A stretch of DNA of 64,000 nucleotides from an uncultured Bacteroidales bacterium (GTDB lineage: Bacteria > Bacteroidota > Bacteroidia > Bacteroidales > F082). Numbering within the stretch: the first letter of the stretch is position 1; the number at the start of each line of letters is the position of its first letter. Made by a program: the position numbers and the translations under genes. The stretch covers positions 124,001-188,000 of the forward strand of contig CAJOHD010000005.1 in assembly GCA_905234275.1 (NCBI GenBank), read 5' to 3'. Below, piece after piece: positions 32,879-44,135 of the stretch. The notes under the pieces were generated by a model. That model was not told the origin of the DNA. It saw only the letters and a list, made by a program, of their open reading frames with translations, and made no database searches.

Positions 32879-34345
32879 TTATTTTACCGGAACCGGTCCG
32901 TTAGATTTGACTTCCACAGGCTCAGTGACCTCGCAAACCACCTTCAAACCGAGTTTTTCGCCTTCGGTCTTCATAAACTGATAAGCTTCCGCGAAGTTGT
33001 TGCCGATGATGCCGTCCAAGATGGCTTCACGGATAGCGGTTTTTATCACGCCGACATCGCGACACTCAGGAATTCCAAAGGTTTTCATGATGACGGTACC
33101 GTCGACAGGCGGCTGCCAGTTGCGCAAGTGGTCTTTCGCCTCAATCTCCTTCAACTTCCTTCTTACAATCTGGAAATTATTGTGGAAACGGGCTTTCTTC
33201 TCTTCGTTTTTCGATGTTATATCTGCATCGCAAAGCGTCATCAGATCGTCGATATCGTCACCAGCGTCGAAGAGCAAACGCCTTACTGCTGAATCAGTTA
33301 CGATATCTTGAGCCAACACGATAGGGCGGAGGTGGAGGTAAACCAGCTTCTCCACATATTTCATCTTCTCGTTAAGCGGCAGTTTGAAGTTGGCGAAAAT
33401 CTTATGCACCATCTTCGAGCCTTTCACCTCGTGACCGTGGAAGGTCCAGCCGAGTTCTTTCTCGAATTTCTTGGTCAATGGTTTGGCGATATCATGAAGC
33501 ACTGCAGCCCAGCGGAGCCATAAATCACCACCGCTAACAGCCACATTATCAAGTACTTCCAAAGTGTGGTAGAAGTTGTCTTTGTGTCCTTTACCTTCTT
33601 GAATATCAACGCCTTTCAACGCTGCCATCTGCGGGAAAATCAATGGTAACAGACCACTCTTATCTAAAAGCTTGAAACCGATGCTCGGAACGTCCGACAT
33701 GATGATTTTGTTCATCTCCTCGGTGACGCGTTCCATCGATATTATCTTGATTCTCTGAGCGTTACGTCTTATCGCCTCGAATGACTCCGCCTCAATCATG
33801 AAATGCAGCTGTGTCGCAAATCTGATGGCTCGCATCATGCGCAAAGGGTCGTCGGAATAGGTGATATCCGGGTCTAAAGGCGTTCGGATGATCTTGTCTT
33901 CAAGGTCCTGCACTCCGTTGAACGGGTCGACGAGCTCACCGAAGTCCTTCTCGTTCAATGAGATTGCCATCGCGTTGATGGTGAAGTCGCGGCGGTTCTG
34001 GTCGTCTTCCAAGGTGCCGTTTTCGCATGTGGGTTTGCGGCTGTCGGCGGTGTACGACTCTTTTCTGGCGCCTACAAACTCAATCTCATGACCTGCCACG
34101 TTGATCATCGCGGTGCCGAAGCGACCGTAATATTTCACGTGTTTCTTGCCTGGCAACAACTCGGCTGTTTTCTTGGCCAACTCGATGCCGCTGCCGACCG
34201 TAACCACGTCAATGTCATTTGATTGGCGATGCAACAACAAATCGCGGACATAGCCGCCCACGATGTAGGAATCGAATCCCAACTCACGCGACGCGGCTGT
34301 GATTACCTTGAAAAATTTGTTTTCTATCTTATCCTTCAGATTCAT
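32879..34345 (-). CDS. CCA tRNA nucleotidyltransferase / poly(A) polymerase family with HD domain
   Basis: The 488-residue protein begins YIVGGYVRDLLLHRQSNDID (residues 28-47), the G-G-x-x-R-D and D-x-D signature of class II nucleotidyltransferases. It continues with EFVGARKESY, RRDFTINAMAIS and the binding block RMMRAIRFA, then an HD region near 285-300 (RWAAVLHDIAKPL). It most likely adds or repairs the tRNA 3'-CCA. Its ATG overlaps the clpC stop by four bases (ATGA). Confidence 0.9.
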   Translation of the reverse strand: MNLKDKIENKFFKVITAASRELGFDSYIVGGYVRDLLLHRQSNDIDVVTVGSGIELAKKTAELLPGKKHVKYYGRFGTAMINVAGHEIEFVGARKESYTADSRKPTCENGTLEDDQNRRDFTINAMAISLNEKDFGELVDPFNGVQDLEDKIIRTPLDPDITYSDDPLRMMRAIRFATQLHFMIEAESFEAIRRNAQRIKIISMERVTEEMNKIIMSDVPSIGFKLLDKSGLLPLIFPQMAALKGVDIQEGKGHKDNFYHTLEVLDNVAVSGGDLWLRWAAVLHDIAKPLTKKFEKELGWTFHGHEVKGSKMVHKIFANFKLPLNEKMKYVEKLVYLHLRPIVLAQDIVTDSAVRRLLFDAGDDIDDLMTLCDADITSKNEEKKARFHNNFQIVRRKLKEIEAKDHLRNWQPPVDGTVIMKTFGIPECRDVGVIKTAIREAILDGIIGNNFAEAYQFMKTEGEKLGLKVVCEVTEPVEVKSNGPVPVK

Positions 34346-36894
34346 TGATTTTCAATCGATTGTAGAGACGCACGACCGTGCGTCTCTACGGTCATATCAT
34401 CTTTTTCGGCATCGTAATCAATCACGATTTTGCTGCCTTTTGCCGGGTTCGATTTGATGATTTCCTCTGCCAAAACATCTTCCACATATTTCTGGATAGA
34501 GCGTTTCAGCGGACGTGCTCCGTATTGCTCGTCCCAGCCTTTTTCGACGATGTAATTGCGTGCTTTTTCTGTGAGTTCCGGCTCGTAGCCCATCTCTCTG
34601 ATGCGCTCGAACACCTTCTTCAGCTCGATGTCGATGATTTGGTTGATGTTTTCCTTGTTCAGCGACTCGAAAATCACCACCTCGTCAATTCTGTTAAGGA
34701 ATTCGGGGGCAAACGAGCGTTTTAAAGCGTTTTCTATCACAGCACGTGAATATTTATCTTTCGAATCTTTCTTCGCCTGTGTGCCGAATCCTACGCCTTG
34801 TCCGAAGTCCTTCAGCTGACGCGAGCCGATGTTCGACGTCATGATTATGATAGTATTCTTGAAATCGACTTTTCTTCCCAGAGAATCAGTGAGTTGACCG
34901 TCGTCTAACACCTGCAGAAGCAGATGGAATACATCCGGGTGTGCTTTCTCTATTTCGTCCAAAAGCACGATAGAGTAGGGCTTTCTGCGGACTTTCTCAG
35001 TCAACTGGCCGCCTTCTTCGTATCCGACGTATCCTGGAGGCGCTCCAACGAGACGCGAGACAGCGAATTTTTCCATGTATTCGCTCATGTCAATACGAAT
35101 CAAAGCATCTTCAGAGTCAAAGAGATACTTGGCTAAAACCTTGGCGAGATATGTCTTTCCGACGCCTGTAGGACCGAGGAAAATGAAGCTTCCAATCGGT
35201 CTGTTCGGGTCTTTCAAACCTGCACGGTTTCTTCTGATGGCCTTCACCACGTTCTTAATCGCCTCATCCTGACCAATGACGGTGCCGGCGAGCTCTGTCT
35301 CCATGCTCATCAGGCGGTCGCCTTCGTTTTGTGCGATGCGCTGAACCGGAACGCCGGTCATCATTGCGACGACTTCAGCTACGTTCTGCTCAGTGACGGT
35401 CTCACGATGGCTGTTGGTGTCATTATCCCAAGCTTTCTTGGCGTTTTCGAGTTTTTCAACCAACGATTTTTCTTCGTCACGATATTTTCCTGCGTCTTCA
35501 AAACGCTGTTCTTTTATTGCGAGTTTCTTCTGTTGGCGAATCTCCTCGACTTGTTTCTCCATCTCAATAATCTCAGTCGGGACGTGTATGTTGCCGATAT
35601 GCACTCTTGCGCCGGCTTCGTCCAATGCGTCGATAGCCTTATCCGGCAGATGACGGTCGGAGATATAGCGGTTTGTGAGTTTCACGCAAGCCTCGATGGC
35701 ATCATCTGAATATCTCACCAAATGATGATCTTCGTAACGACCTTTGATGTTGTTCAGAATCTGAACTGTCTCTTCCGGAGTTGTCGGTTCCACCAGTATT
35801 TTCTGGAATCTACGCTCCAAAGCGCCGTCTTTTTCGATATATTGTCGATACTCGTCCAAAGTGGTTGCGCCGATGCACTGTATTTCTCCGCGAGCCAATG
35901 CCGGCTTGAACATATTCGAAGCGTCGAGTGAGCCGTTAGCGTTACCTGCACCCACGATATTATGAATCTCATCGATGAATATGATGATGTCAGGATTTTT
36001 CTCTAACTCATTGAGAATGCTCTTCATGCGCTCCTCAAACTGTCCTCTGTACTTCGTTCCTGCGACCACTGAACCGAGATCCAAAACGATGATGCGTTTG
36101 TTGTAGAGCGTACGCGAAACTTTATGTTCAATGATACGTTGCGCCAAACCTTCCACAATTGCTGACTTACCCACGCCAGGCTCGCCAATGAGAATAGGAT
36201 TATTCTTCTTTCTGCGACTCAAAATCTGTGCGATACGCTCCAGTTCTGTCTCACGGCCGACGATAGGGTCGAGGCGGCCTTCTTCAGCAGCTTTCGTCAA
36301 ATCACGGCCGAAGCTGTCGAGCACCGGTGTCCCTGACTTGCTTTTCTTATTCTGCTGTTTATCAGTGGTTTGAGTAGGAGCCTCATCTTCTTCGTCCTCA
36401 TCCTGAAACACGTTTTGAGGCTGCTCAACTATGTCTTCGTTGTTCTTTATCGGGTAGTTAGGTGTCAATTTCTCCACTTCCTTCTTGTATTTGTTAAACG
36501 TAATCCCTTCGTATTCAAGACGTTGCGACACGATATTATTGTCGTCGTGAAGTATTGCGAGCATGAGATGTTCCGATGCCACTTGTTCGCTGTTGAAGTC
36601 TTTCGCAACGATATATGTGAACTTCAGAGCGCGTTCAGCCTGCTTGGTCAAAGGCAGATTGTCGACGTTTCCGAGAACGGTGTTGTTCGTCTTGATTGAT
36701 GCCTCAAGTTTTTGTCTAAACGCCTCAATATCAAGCTCTAAGTTACGCAAAATCTGTACCGCATTGTTGTCTGTGTCATCCACAATTCCAAGGAAAATAT
36801 GCTCCAATCCGATGTACGCATTGCCCATCTTCACAGCTTCCTCGCGACTGTGCTGCATAATATCTTGAACCCTGGGTGAAAATTTCTGATCCAT
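34342..36894 (-). CDS. clpC: ATP-dependent Clp protease ATPase subunit
   Basis: The 850-residue Hsp100 chaperone has an N-terminal Clp_N double repeat (about 1-145), a first AAA+ domain with Walker [14 protein letters not shown] near 236, and a UVR motif region ([14 protein letters not shown] near 470) typical of ClpC. A second AAA+ domain follows with [12 protein letters not shown] near 573 and the late NRIDEVVIF. It unfolds proteins for ClpP. The extreme C-terminus ([15 protein letters not shown]) includes the translation of a family B palindrome, so it differs from the usual ClpC tail. Confidence 0.93.
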   Translation of the reverse strand: MDQKFSPRVQDIMQHSREEAVKMGNAYIGLEHIFLGIVDDTDNNAVQILRNLELDIEAFRQKLEASIKTNNTVLGNVDNLPLTKQAERALKFTYIVAKDFNSEQVASEHLMLAILHDDNNIVSQRLEYEGITFNKYKKEVEKLTPNYPIKNNEDIVEQPQNVFQDEDEEDEAPTQTTDKQQNKKSKSGTPVLDSFGRDLTKAAEEGRLDPIVGRETELERIAQILSRRKKNNPILIGEPGVGKSAIVEGLAQRIIEHKVSRTLYNKRIIVLDLGSVVAGTKYRGQFEERMKSILNELEKNPDIIIFIDEIHNIVGAGNANGSLDASNMFKPALARGEIQCIGATTLDEYRQYIEKDGALERRFQKILVEPTTPEETVQILNNIKGRYEDHHLVRYSDDAIEACVKLTNRYISDRHLPDKAIDALDEAGARVHIGNIHVPTEIIEMEKQVEEIRQQKKLAIKEQRFEDAGKYRDEEKSLVEKLENAKKAWDNDTNSHRETVTEQNVAEVVAMMTGVPVQRIAQNEGDRLMSMETELAGTVIGQDEAIKNVVKAIRRNRAGLKDPNRPIGSFIFLGPTGVGKTYLAKVLAKYLFDSEDALIRIDMSEYMEKFAVSRLVGAPPGYVGYEEGGQLTEKVRRKPYSIVLLDEIEKAHPDVFHLLLQVLDDGQLTDSLGRKVDFKNTIIIMTSNIGSRQLKDFGQGVGFGTQAKKDSKDKYSRAVIENALKRSFAPEFLNRIDEVVIFESLNKENINQIIDIELKKVFERIREMGYEPELTEKARNYIVEKGWDEQYGARPLKRSIQKYVEDVLAEEIIKSNPAKGSKIVIDYDAEKDDMTVETHGRASLQSIENQ
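34362..34389. repeat. Palindrome, family B, in the 3' end of clpC
   Basis: GTAGAGACGCACGA and its near-exact reverse complement (one central mismatch) form 28 bp, almost identical to the copy inside ribD. Confidence 0.88.
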
Positions 36895-36914
36895 CTTATA
36901 AAAATTTCAAACTG

Positions 36915-36922
36915 CAAAAATA
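36915..36922 (-). promoter_or_regulatory. Promoter -7 element of the clpC operon
   Basis: TATTTTTG on the minus strand, 20 bases before the clpC ATG. Confidence 0.65.
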
Positions 36923-37022
36923 CAAATAAAATTCCTTATATGCGTCATTTTTGGCATGAATTTTGTTAATTTAATGTTAAAAAATATTAAATAAATTTTG
37001 TTTTTCGTTCAAAAAAATTCCG

Positions 37023-37030
37023 TATTTTTG
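37023..37030 (+). promoter_or_regulatory. Promoter -7 element of gyrA
   Basis: TATTTTTG, 41 bases before the ATG at 37072. Confidence 0.65.
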
Positions 37031-37071
37031 TAAACTATTTTTAAGGATTTTTAAAATTAAAAGAAAGATAA

Positions 37072-39633
37072 ATGGAAGAACAATTTGAAGGCGAAAGAAT
37101 AGTCCCTATTGGCATTGAGGACCACATGAAATCGAGTTACATCGACTATTCGATGTCAGTCATCGTGGCGCGTGCTTTGCCTGATGTTAGAGACGGTTTG
37201 AAACCTGTTCACCGCCGTATCCTTTACGGAATGATGGATATGGGCGTTCTCTCGAACCGCCCGTACAAGAAGTCAGCTAAGGTGGTGGGCGAAGTTTTGG
37301 GTAAGTATCACCCACATGGCGACTCGTCAGTTTACGACGCTATGGTGCGTATGGCGCAGGATTGGAGCATGCGTTATCCTCTCGTTGACGGTCAGGGTAA
37401 CTTCGGCTCAATGGACGCTGACCCACCGGCGGCTATGCGTTATACCGAGGCGAGATTGAGAAAGATAGCAGAAGAGATGCTTGCCGACCTCGACAAGGAC
37501 ACTGTCGATTTTATGAACAACTACGATGATTCTGAGAAGGAACCTACCGTGCTGCCGTCACTCATCCCGAACCTTTTGGTCAACGGAGCCAGCGGTATCG
37601 CAGTCGGTATGGCAACAAACATGCCGCCTCATAACCTTAGCGAGGTGGTCGACGGAATCATTGCATATATTGACAATAACGACATCACTATCAGCGAGTT
37701 GATGGAGTATATCAAGGCTCCTGATTTCCCGACTGGCGGTATCATCTACGGCTATGAGGGCGTGAAAGACGCTTTCGAGACTGGCCGCGGACGTATCGTT
37801 TTGCGTGCAAATACTACTATTGAGGAACATAACGGCCACGAGAGAATCATCGCCACATCAGTGCCATATCTGACCAACAAAGCCGATATGATCAAACGTA
37901 CCGCTGACCTCATCGGAGAGAAGAAGATCGACGGCATTGCTGATATCCGCGACGAATCCGACCGTAACGGTCTGCGTATCGTTTACGATCTGAAACGTGA
38001 CGCTGTTTCAAGCGTGGTCTTGAACAAGCTGTTCCAGATGACAGGCCTCCAGAGCTCATTCAGCGTGAACAACGTCTGCTTGGTGAACGGTCGTCCTTAT
38101 ACATTGAATCTCAAGCAGTTGATTCAATATTATGTGGAACACCGTCATCAGTGCGTCGTACGTCGTACACAACACGACCTTCGTGAGGCTGAGAAACGCG
38201 CTCATATCTTGGAAGGTCTCGCACGCGCTATCGATATCATCGATGAGATTATCGCTACTATCAAGGCTTGTAAGGGCGGTGCCCAGGAAGCAAAACAGGC
38301 TTTGATGGATCAATATGGCTTCGACGACCCGCAGGCAGCTGCAATCGTGGCATATCGTTTAGGTCAGTTAGCTGGCCTCGAGATCAAGAAGATTATGGAT
38401 GAACTCGATGAATTGCATAAACTCATCGCTCATCTTAAGGAAATCCTCGCTGATCCGAAGTTGCAGTTCGATATCATCAAGAATGAGCTTCGTTATGTCA
38501 AGGAGAAATACGGTGACGAGAGAAAGAGCACTATCGAGCGCACAGCCGAGGACTTCAAGATGGAAGACATCATCGCTGACGACGCAGTGGTTGTGACAAT
38601 CTCACACCTTAATTATATTAAACGTACCAACCTGACGGAATACCGCCGCCAGAGTAGGGGAGGCAAGGGCTCGAAAGGCTCTGACGCACGTGACGAGGAC
38701 TTCATCGAACAGATCTTCGTGGCGACGAACCACAACTACATGCTGTTCTTCACAGAGAAGGGCAGATGCTACTGGCTCCGCGTGTTCGAAATCCCAGAAG
38801 GTACTAAGGCAAGCAAGGGTAGAGCTATCCAGAACCTCATCCATCTGGAGCCGGACGACAATGTCAAAGCTTACATCAACTTGACTAATATGACACCTGA
38901 ATTCTGTGAGAGTCATTATCTGACACTCATCACGAAGAAGGGTATCATCAAGAAGACTACGATGGAGGCTTACTCACGTCCGCGTGCAACAGGTATCATC
39001 GCTCTCGGTATCCGCGAAGGCGACGAGCTGCTTGAAGCTAAGATGACCAGCGGCAACAGCGAAATCTTGATCGCGTTGAAGTCGGGTAGGGCTATCAGAT
39101 TCCCAGAAAAGACTGTACGTCCGATGGGTAGAACGGCATCAGGTGTGCGCGCTATCACCGTTGACGACGAAAACGATGAAGTTGTCGGCATGATCTGCAT
39201 CGATGACCCACAGACCAACGTGCTCGTGGTTTCTGAGAAGGGCTACGGAAAACGTTCAGAACTTGAGGAATACCGCATCACTAACCGTGGCGGCAAGGGC
39301 GTCAAGACCATGAACATCACCGATAAGACCGGTAAGTTGGTCGCTATCAAGGACGTGGTCGATGGCGACGACCTCATGATCATCAACAAGTCGGGTATTC
39401 TTATCCGTATAGCCGTTGATACTCTGAGAGTTATGGGTCGTGCAACACAAGGCGTGCGCCTCATCAACCTCCGCGACAACGACGAGATTGCGGCTGTTAC
39501 AAAAGTAAAGGCTGAAGATATCGAGGAAGAGGAAGAATTCGATGAAAATGCTGAAAACGTTGAAAATACTGAGACTTCGGACAATAATGAAGGCACAGAC
39601 AACGTTAATACAGAAAATCAACAAGAAGTTTAA
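37072..39633 (+). CDS. gyrA: DNA gyrase subunit A
   Basis: The 853-residue topoisomerase subunit has the active tyrosine at residue 124 in AMRYTEARL and the quinolone region [11 protein letters not shown], with serine and aspartate at the positions linked to resistance in other species, thus the sensitive form. The C-terminal wrapping domain starts with a GyrA-box-like SRGGKGSKG near 528-536, with further degenerate repeats up to RGGKGVK near 740. This favours gyrase over topoisomerase IV. The tail is very acidic. The TPR gene follows 19 bases later. Confidence 0.95.
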   Translation: MEEQFEGERIVPIGIEDHMKSSYIDYSMSVIVARALPDVRDGLKPVHRRILYGMMDMGVLSNRPYKKSAKVVGEVLGKYHPHGDSSVYDAMVRMAQDWSMRYPLVDGQGNFGSMDADPPAAMRYTEARLRKIAEEMLADLDKDTVDFMNNYDDSEKEPTVLPSLIPNLLVNGASGIAVGMATNMPPHNLSEVVDGIIAYIDNNDITISELMEYIKAPDFPTGGIIYGYEGVKDAFETGRGRIVLRANTTIEEHNGHERIIATSVPYLTNKADMIKRTADLIGEKKIDGIADIRDESDRNGLRIVYDLKRDAVSSVVLNKLFQMTGLQSSFSVNNVCLVNGRPYTLNLKQLIQYYVEHRHQCVVRRTQHDLREAEKRAHILEGLARAIDIIDEIIATIKACKGGAQEAKQALMDQYGFDDPQAAAIVAYRLGQLAGLEIKKIMDELDELHKLIAHLKEILADPKLQFDIIKNELRYVKEKYGDERKSTIERTAEDFKMEDIIADDAVVVTISHLNYIKRTNLTEYRRQSRGGKGSKGSDARDEDFIEQIFVATNHNYMLFFTEKGRCYWLRVFEIPEGTKASKGRAIQNLIHLEPDDNVKAYINLTNMTPEFCESHYLTLITKKGIIKKTTMEAYSRPRATGIIALGIREGDELLEAKMTSGNSEILIALKSGRAIRFPEKTVRPMGRTASGVRAITVDDENDEVVGMICIDDPQTNVLVVSEKGYGKRSELEEYRITNRGGKGVKTMNITDKTGKLVAIKDVVDGDDLMIINKSGILIRIAVDTLRVMGRATQGVRLINLRDNDEIAAVTKVKAEDIEEEEEFDENAENVENTETSDNNEGTDNVNTENQQEV

Positions 39634-39652
39634 CTTTTAAAAATTGAATAAA

Positions 39653-40894
39653 ATGAAAAAAGTATTGTTTTTATTGGCATTGGCAGTATTCGGCCAGTTT
39701 GCTATGGCTCAGGACATGAAACGTCAGGATGCTAACAACTATCAGAGACAGGCACAGCAGCTTATCGATGCAGCTGACGACTACAAGGCCGTCAACAAGA
39801 TTGATAAAGCCAACAAACAGATGGCCAACGCTAAGATATTGATGCAGAAGGCAAAAGCATCTATCGATGCAGCTGCTGAGCATGAAGCAACAATGAATCA
39901 GGCTAAGACATGGCATTATTATGCAGTTATTTATTACAAAATCGGTGCATATCCTGAGTTTTACGACCTCGATCCAAACCCATTTGACAAGGTTTTGATG
40001 GCTGTCGAGAAGATTCAGCAGATTGATCCTGATTATTACCGTCAGAACGGTCAGGAACTCTCATCATACGTAAGAGGTGTTGACAACACATACTATCAGC
40101 TTGGTGTTGACAGCTTCAACAACGGCAACTTTGAGGATGCTATGGTCAATTTCCAGAAAGCTAATGAAGCAGCAAGCAAAATCGGTGCTGTCGACGATGC
40201 AGCTATGATGGCTTGTGCAACATGTGCTATTAAACTCGGTAAATATGACATCGCTGCCGAAACTTTCAATGCTCTTATCGCAAAAGGCTATGAAGATGCA
40301 ACAAATTATTCAGGTCTTATCAACGCTTACAGAGAACTTGGAAACGGCGAGAAATCAATCGAAATCATCGAAATTGCTAGAGTGAAATATCCTGATAACC
40401 CACAGATTATCAACGATATGATCAACACTTATCTGACACTTCACAGAGAAGCTGAAATCGTTGACCAGATCGAGGCAATGGCACAGAAATACACTGAACA
40501 GCCTGTATATTATTACATCCTTGGTAACATTTACAGCAATATGGATTCAGAGATTTTCGATGTTGAGAAAGCTCTTGAATACTATAACAAAACTATCGAG
40601 GAAGATGCAAATTATGCCGATGCATATTACGGCGCAGGCGTTCTTTTGATGAACAAGGCTGCTGAAATTTCTAAGGAAGCTGATGACAAAGATCCTTCAG
40701 AATATTCAAATTTCAACGCATATCTTGATGCAACAGATAAACTCGCAGCAGAAGCAAAGACATACAACGAAAGAGCTTTGCCTTACATGGAGAAAGCTTA
40801 TGAATTGCTCCCAAGCGATGAGGCTGTGAAACATGCTCTTAAGACTCTTTACACACGTCTTAAGATGATGGATAAAGCAAAAGAACTTGAATAA
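39653..40894 (+). CDS. Exported tetratricopeptide-repeat protein
   Basis: The 413-residue protein has a clean signal peptide (KKVLFLLALAVFGQFAMA, cleavage before Q) and then helical repeats with TPR spacing, for example YYQLGVDSFNNGNFEDAMVN near 146 and LGKYDIAAETFNALI near 195. Predicted to lie in the periplasm or at the outer membrane and mediate protein contacts; specific partner unknown. ATG 39653 is preferred to TTG 39644. It is followed by a strong terminator. Confidence 0.85.
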   Translation: MKKVLFLLALAVFGQFAMAQDMKRQDANNYQRQAQQLIDAADDYKAVNKIDKANKQMANAKILMQKAKASIDAAAEHEATMNQAKTWHYYAVIYYKIGAYPEFYDLDPNPFDKVLMAVEKIQQIDPDYYRQNGQELSSYVRGVDNTYYQLGVDSFNNGNFEDAMVNFQKANEAASKIGAVDDAAMMACATCAIKLGKYDIAAETFNALIAKGYEDATNYSGLINAYRELGNGEKSIEIIEIARVKYPDNPQIINDMINTYLTLHREAEIVDQIEAMAQKYTEQPVYYYILGNIYSNMDSEIFDVEKALEYYNKTIEEDANYADAYYGAGVLLMNKAAEISKEADDKDPSEYSNFNAYLDATDKLAAEAKTYNERALPYMEKAYELLPSDEAVKHALKTLYTRLKMMDKAKELE

Positions 40895-40903
40895 AAACTA
40901 AAT

Positions 40904-40932
40904 GGTGGAGTGATAGTGCTCCACCGTTTTTT
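40904..40932 (+). terminator. Intrinsic terminator after the TPR gene
   Basis: GGTGGAG and CTCCACC form a 7-bp stem with an eight-base loop, followed by GTTTTTT. It ends the gyrA-TPR transcript. Confidence 0.85.
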
Positions 40933-41080
40933 AAATACACTATTTAACATAATGTATATTATTTTGCAAAAGGGATTGCAAAAATATGAAATAAATCTTA
41001 ACAAATTTTAACACAAAAACCATATTTGTGCAAGTTAAGTTAAAAATTGTTAAAAATGAAAATCGTTGAGATTTTTTTAA

Positions 41081-41088
41081 TAAATTTG
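41081..41088 (+). promoter_or_regulatory. Promoter -7 element of the DUF3127 gene
   Basis: TAAATTTG, 30 bases before the ATG at 41118. The rest of 40935-41117 is AT-rich with nothing recognised. Confidence 0.55.
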
Positions 41089-41117
41089 CAGTGAGAAAAT
41101 AATTAAAACATAACATA

Positions 41118-41507
41118 ATGGAAATAGTTGGAAAAGTTGTACAATTGGGTACTTTGATTGAGGGAAACTCACCGCGCGGACCGTGGAAAAAACAGGAATT
41201 GATTATTGAAACACTTGAGCAGTTTCCAAAGAAAGTTTGTTTGATGTGCTGGGGCGATCGCGTGAATGACGCTAACAGTTTCTTCGTCGGACAAACTATT
41301 AAGGCTCAGATACGCATAGAATCGCGTGAATTTAACGGCAAATGGTATACTGACGTCACAGCGTTCCGTCTGGACCTCGACCAGCCTACAGCACAGCCTG
41401 CAGCGCAGCCGATGAATCAGATGTCTCCGCAGATGCCACAGCAGCCATTGCCACCAATGAATGAGGAATATTTCGCCTCAGACAACGGTGACGATCTGCC
41501 GTTCTAA
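41118..41507 (+). CDS. DUF3127 protein (OB-fold, SSB-like)
   Basis: The 129-residue protein has the DUF3127 block: MEIVGKVVQLGTLIEGNSPRG, WKKQELIIET and a C-terminal strand pair with REFNGKWYTDVTAFRLD, an OB-fold-like small domain. A glutamine- and proline-rich tail ends in an acidic DLPF tip, similar to the tail of single-stranded DNA-binding proteins, which binds partner proteins. Role unknown in detail. It is convergent with the DUF4831 gene eight bases away. Confidence 0.82.
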   Translation: MEIVGKVVQLGTLIEGNSPRGPWKKQELIIETLEQFPKKVCLMCWGDRVNDANSFFVGQTIKAQIRIESREFNGKWYTDVTAFRLDLDQPTAQPAAQPMNQMSPQMPQQPLPPMNEEYFASDNGDDLPF

Positions 41508-41514
41508 TACTAGA

Positions 41515-42624
41515 TTATTGCTTTGTTATTGATATGATTTGACCCGTATTTGGGTTGAATAAGATCTTATTGTTCTTTGCCGATATCGTCTTAATCATAC
41601 CAAATTGACTGATAGTCAATGATTTCTCGGCAAAAACTTTGTTTCCTACCAAGATTTTGACGTCAGAAACAGCCGGAATCCTGTAGAATATCTTGTTTAA
41701 TTGACCGGTTTTGTTGGCATCATTACCTGTTTGACTGATGTTAGCCAAGGTATTTCTGCTTTCAAACTGAATCTTTATTGCTTCTCCTTTGCCGCCGACA
41801 TCGACGATACCATCGGTATTTGAAAGCTTAGCTATTGATACTGAAGCATTTACCTGGTTTTCTTCTGGAGCATAATATATTACCTTTTTATATGTGCTCT
41901 TTACAGTTTTACCTTTGAATAAGCTAACATATTCATTTTCAATGCTTTTGACATTCTCAATCATATAAGGCAATGTGTTTCCGAATGAAACCTCCTGGAC
42001 GCCGGAAACAAGATCAAGATACGACTCTCTGATTTTGGAAATCTTCTCCAAAGCAGTCTTCGCCTTGTCCTCCTTGGTGATTTTTTTATGAGCACTACCC
42101 TCTTCATCATCATCGTCATCGTCCAATTCAACCTCATTGTCAAGGATTTCAATAAATGAAACGTCCTGCTTTTGGGCATTTAAATAATTGTCATTAAATG
42201 AGTTACGAGTTAAAAACTCATCAAAACTGACGTTGTCGTAACCAAAAGCAAGAAGAATACCGTCGTTATTCAAAATGATATTTGGCAACGGCTCTTTGCT
42301 TTTCTCATCCGGTGCGATACAATATACCGCATTAGGATCAATATCACTAACAACCTGAATATCAACAGATTGAATACTGAATTCCGATTTGTTTTCTTTG
42401 ATATAATCAGTTGTTCCCAAGAGTCTGGAGGCAAACTCGGCATACGGTCCGATGTAATAATCAGTCTCTTCGATTGTGAACTCCAATCTGATAACATTTC
42501 TTGGAAGATAATAGAAAACGCCATCCTCCTGTGTGTCAGGAACGTTTTTTGCAAATGTTGTAACAAATTGAGCATCAAGGCTTAACGATGCCAATAATGA
42601 TAAGATCAAAAGCAGTTTTTTCAT
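41515..42624 (-). CDS. DUF4831 family protein
   Basis: The 369-residue protein has a signal peptide (KKLLLILSLLASLSLDA) and the DUF4831 pattern VFYYLPRNVIRLEFTIEETDYYIGPYAEFASRLLG near 36-70. An acidic stretch (ELDDDDDDEEG) lies near 170. Found in Bacteroidota, probably in the cell envelope; function unknown. It starts one base after the symporter gene's stop, so it is likely in the same transcript. Confidence 0.85.
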   Translation of the reverse strand: MKKLLLILSLLASLSLDAQFVTTFAKNVPDTQEDGVFYYLPRNVIRLEFTIEETDYYIGPYAEFASRLLGTTDYIKENKSEFSIQSVDIQVVSDIDPNAVYCIAPDEKSKEPLPNIILNNDGILLAFGYDNVSFDEFLTRNSFNDNYLNAQKQDVSFIEILDNEVELDDDDDDEEGSAHKKITKEDKAKTALEKISKIRESYLDLVSGVQEVSFGNTLPYMIENVKSIENEYVSLFKGKTVKSTYKKVIYYAPEENQVNASVSIAKLSNTDGIVDVGGKGEAIKIQFESRNTLANISQTGNDANKTGQLNKIFYRIPAVSDVKILVGNKVFAEKSLTISQFGMIKTISAKNNKILFNPNTGQIISITKQ

Positions 42625-42625
42625 A

Positions 42626-44092
42626 TTATTTTATTTTTTTAGATGATGCCAATAACGCGATAAACGTTATTAACCCATTGATAATCAATATTTCAAATCC
42701 GAATTTGTATCCGTTGAACAATTGAACCGAATACATATTTAATATATAACTCAAAATCGGCGAAGCTATTGCGATATATGGCACAATTTTGTCGATTGGC
42801 TTGCGGTTTTTCACGAAAAGTCCGAAAGAATACAGTCCGAGCAGCGGTCCGTAGGTATATCCTGCAATTTCAAAGACTTTGTCAATCAGCGACTGAGTGT
42901 GAAATGGACGGAACGCTATGATTACCAACAAGTAAAGAATTGCAAACGCAATATGAATCTTTTTTCTTGTCTTGAGTTTTTCGGCATCAGATATATCGTT
43001 TCTGCCTCCAAAATCAAGGAAATTATAGCAGAAAGTGGTTGTAAGCGCTGTTAGAGTACCGTCGGCGGATGAATAACCGGCTGCCACGAGTCCGATGACG
43101 AACACAATGCTTGTGAACTTGCTGAAACTGAACGCGATAGCAGGGAAAATCTTGTCGTTGACCACTACTCCACTGTCGTTTGTCGATAACTGGAAGCCCG
43201 TTTGTTGTGCATAATAAATCAATGAAGCGCCGAGACACAGAAAAATGATGTTCACAAAAATGAACAAAATGCTCGAAGTCATCACGTTTTTCTGGGCATC
43301 ACGCAGACTCTTGCAAGTCATGTTTTTTTGCATCATATCCTGATCGAGACCAGTCATCACGATTGTGATGAAGGCTCCGCTGAGAATCTGCTTTAGCCAG
43401 AATCTGCTGTGATTCGGGTCGGTTTCAAAGATTTTGGTATAGCCTTGCTCTGATGATGCTTTCAGCAAATCAGGAATTGAGATGTTGAGTTCTTTCAGAA
43501 TGCAGACAGCAGTTATGACAGCTGCTAAAATGAGGAATGTGGTCTGTAAAGTGTCGGTCCAAACCACAGTTTTGATGCCGCCTTTGAAGGTGTAAACCAA
43601 AATCAGCGCTATGAAAATGACTGCCGGAACCCAGAAAGGAATGCCCCAAGCCTTAAAGACAAATTCGTATAACACAAAGACTACCAGATACATACGTAAC
43701 GCAGAGCCGAGCAGACGCGATATGATGAAAAACGCCGCTCCGGTCTTTTCGGAACGCTTTCCGAAACGCATCTCGAGATACGAATATATGGAGGTCAGGT
43801 TGAGCTTGTAGTATAACGGCAACAATACGAGTGCTATCACCGCATAACCGATGATATAGCCTAATACAATGCCGAAATACGTAAACTGTCCGGTGTAAAC
43901 ATTACCCGGTACTGACATGAAAGTAACGCCCGACAACGATGCTCCAATCATGCCATAAGCCACCACAAACCAAGGCGATTTGCGGTTTCCGGTGAAAAAA
44001 GTCTCGTTATTTGATTTCCTTGATGTTATATGCGCAATGACCAGAATTAGTGCTGTGTAAACAATAAAAACCGTTAGAATCAATGCTGACAT
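42626..44092 (-). CDS. Sodium:solute symporter family transporter
   Basis: The 488-residue protein has about thirteen membrane segments and the family motif region GIVLGYIIGYAVIALVLLPL near 74-93, followed by YSYLEMRFGKRSEKTGAAFF, and later GLVAAGYSSADGTLTALTT near 340, a typical SSS block. It brings a small solute in with sodium; the substrate cannot be read from sequence. It is probably co-transcribed with the DUF4831 gene. Confidence 0.87.
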   Translation of the reverse strand: MSALILTVFIVYTALILVIAHITSRKSNNETFFTGNRKSPWFVVAYGMIGASLSGVTFMSVPGNVYTGQFTYFGIVLGYIIGYAVIALVLLPLYYKLNLTSIYSYLEMRFGKRSEKTGAAFFIISRLLGSALRMYLVVFVLYEFVFKAWGIPFWVPAVIFIALILVYTFKGGIKTVVWTDTLQTTFLILAAVITAVCILKELNISIPDLLKASSEQGYTKIFETDPNHSRFWLKQILSGAFITIVMTGLDQDMMQKNMTCKSLRDAQKNVMTSSILFIFVNIIFLCLGASLIYYAQQTGFQLSTNDSGVVVNDKIFPAIAFSFSKFTSIVFVIGLVAAGYSSADGTLTALTTTFCYNFLDFGGRNDISDAEKLKTRKKIHIAFAILYLLVIIAFRPFHTQSLIDKVFEIAGYTYGPLLGLYSFGLFVKNRKPIDKIVPYIAIASPILSYILNMYSVQLFNGYKFGFEILIINGLITFIALLASSKKIK

Positions 44093-44135
44093 ATAATATT
44101 GTGTATAAATAAATTAAACTATTTTATTTTAAGCG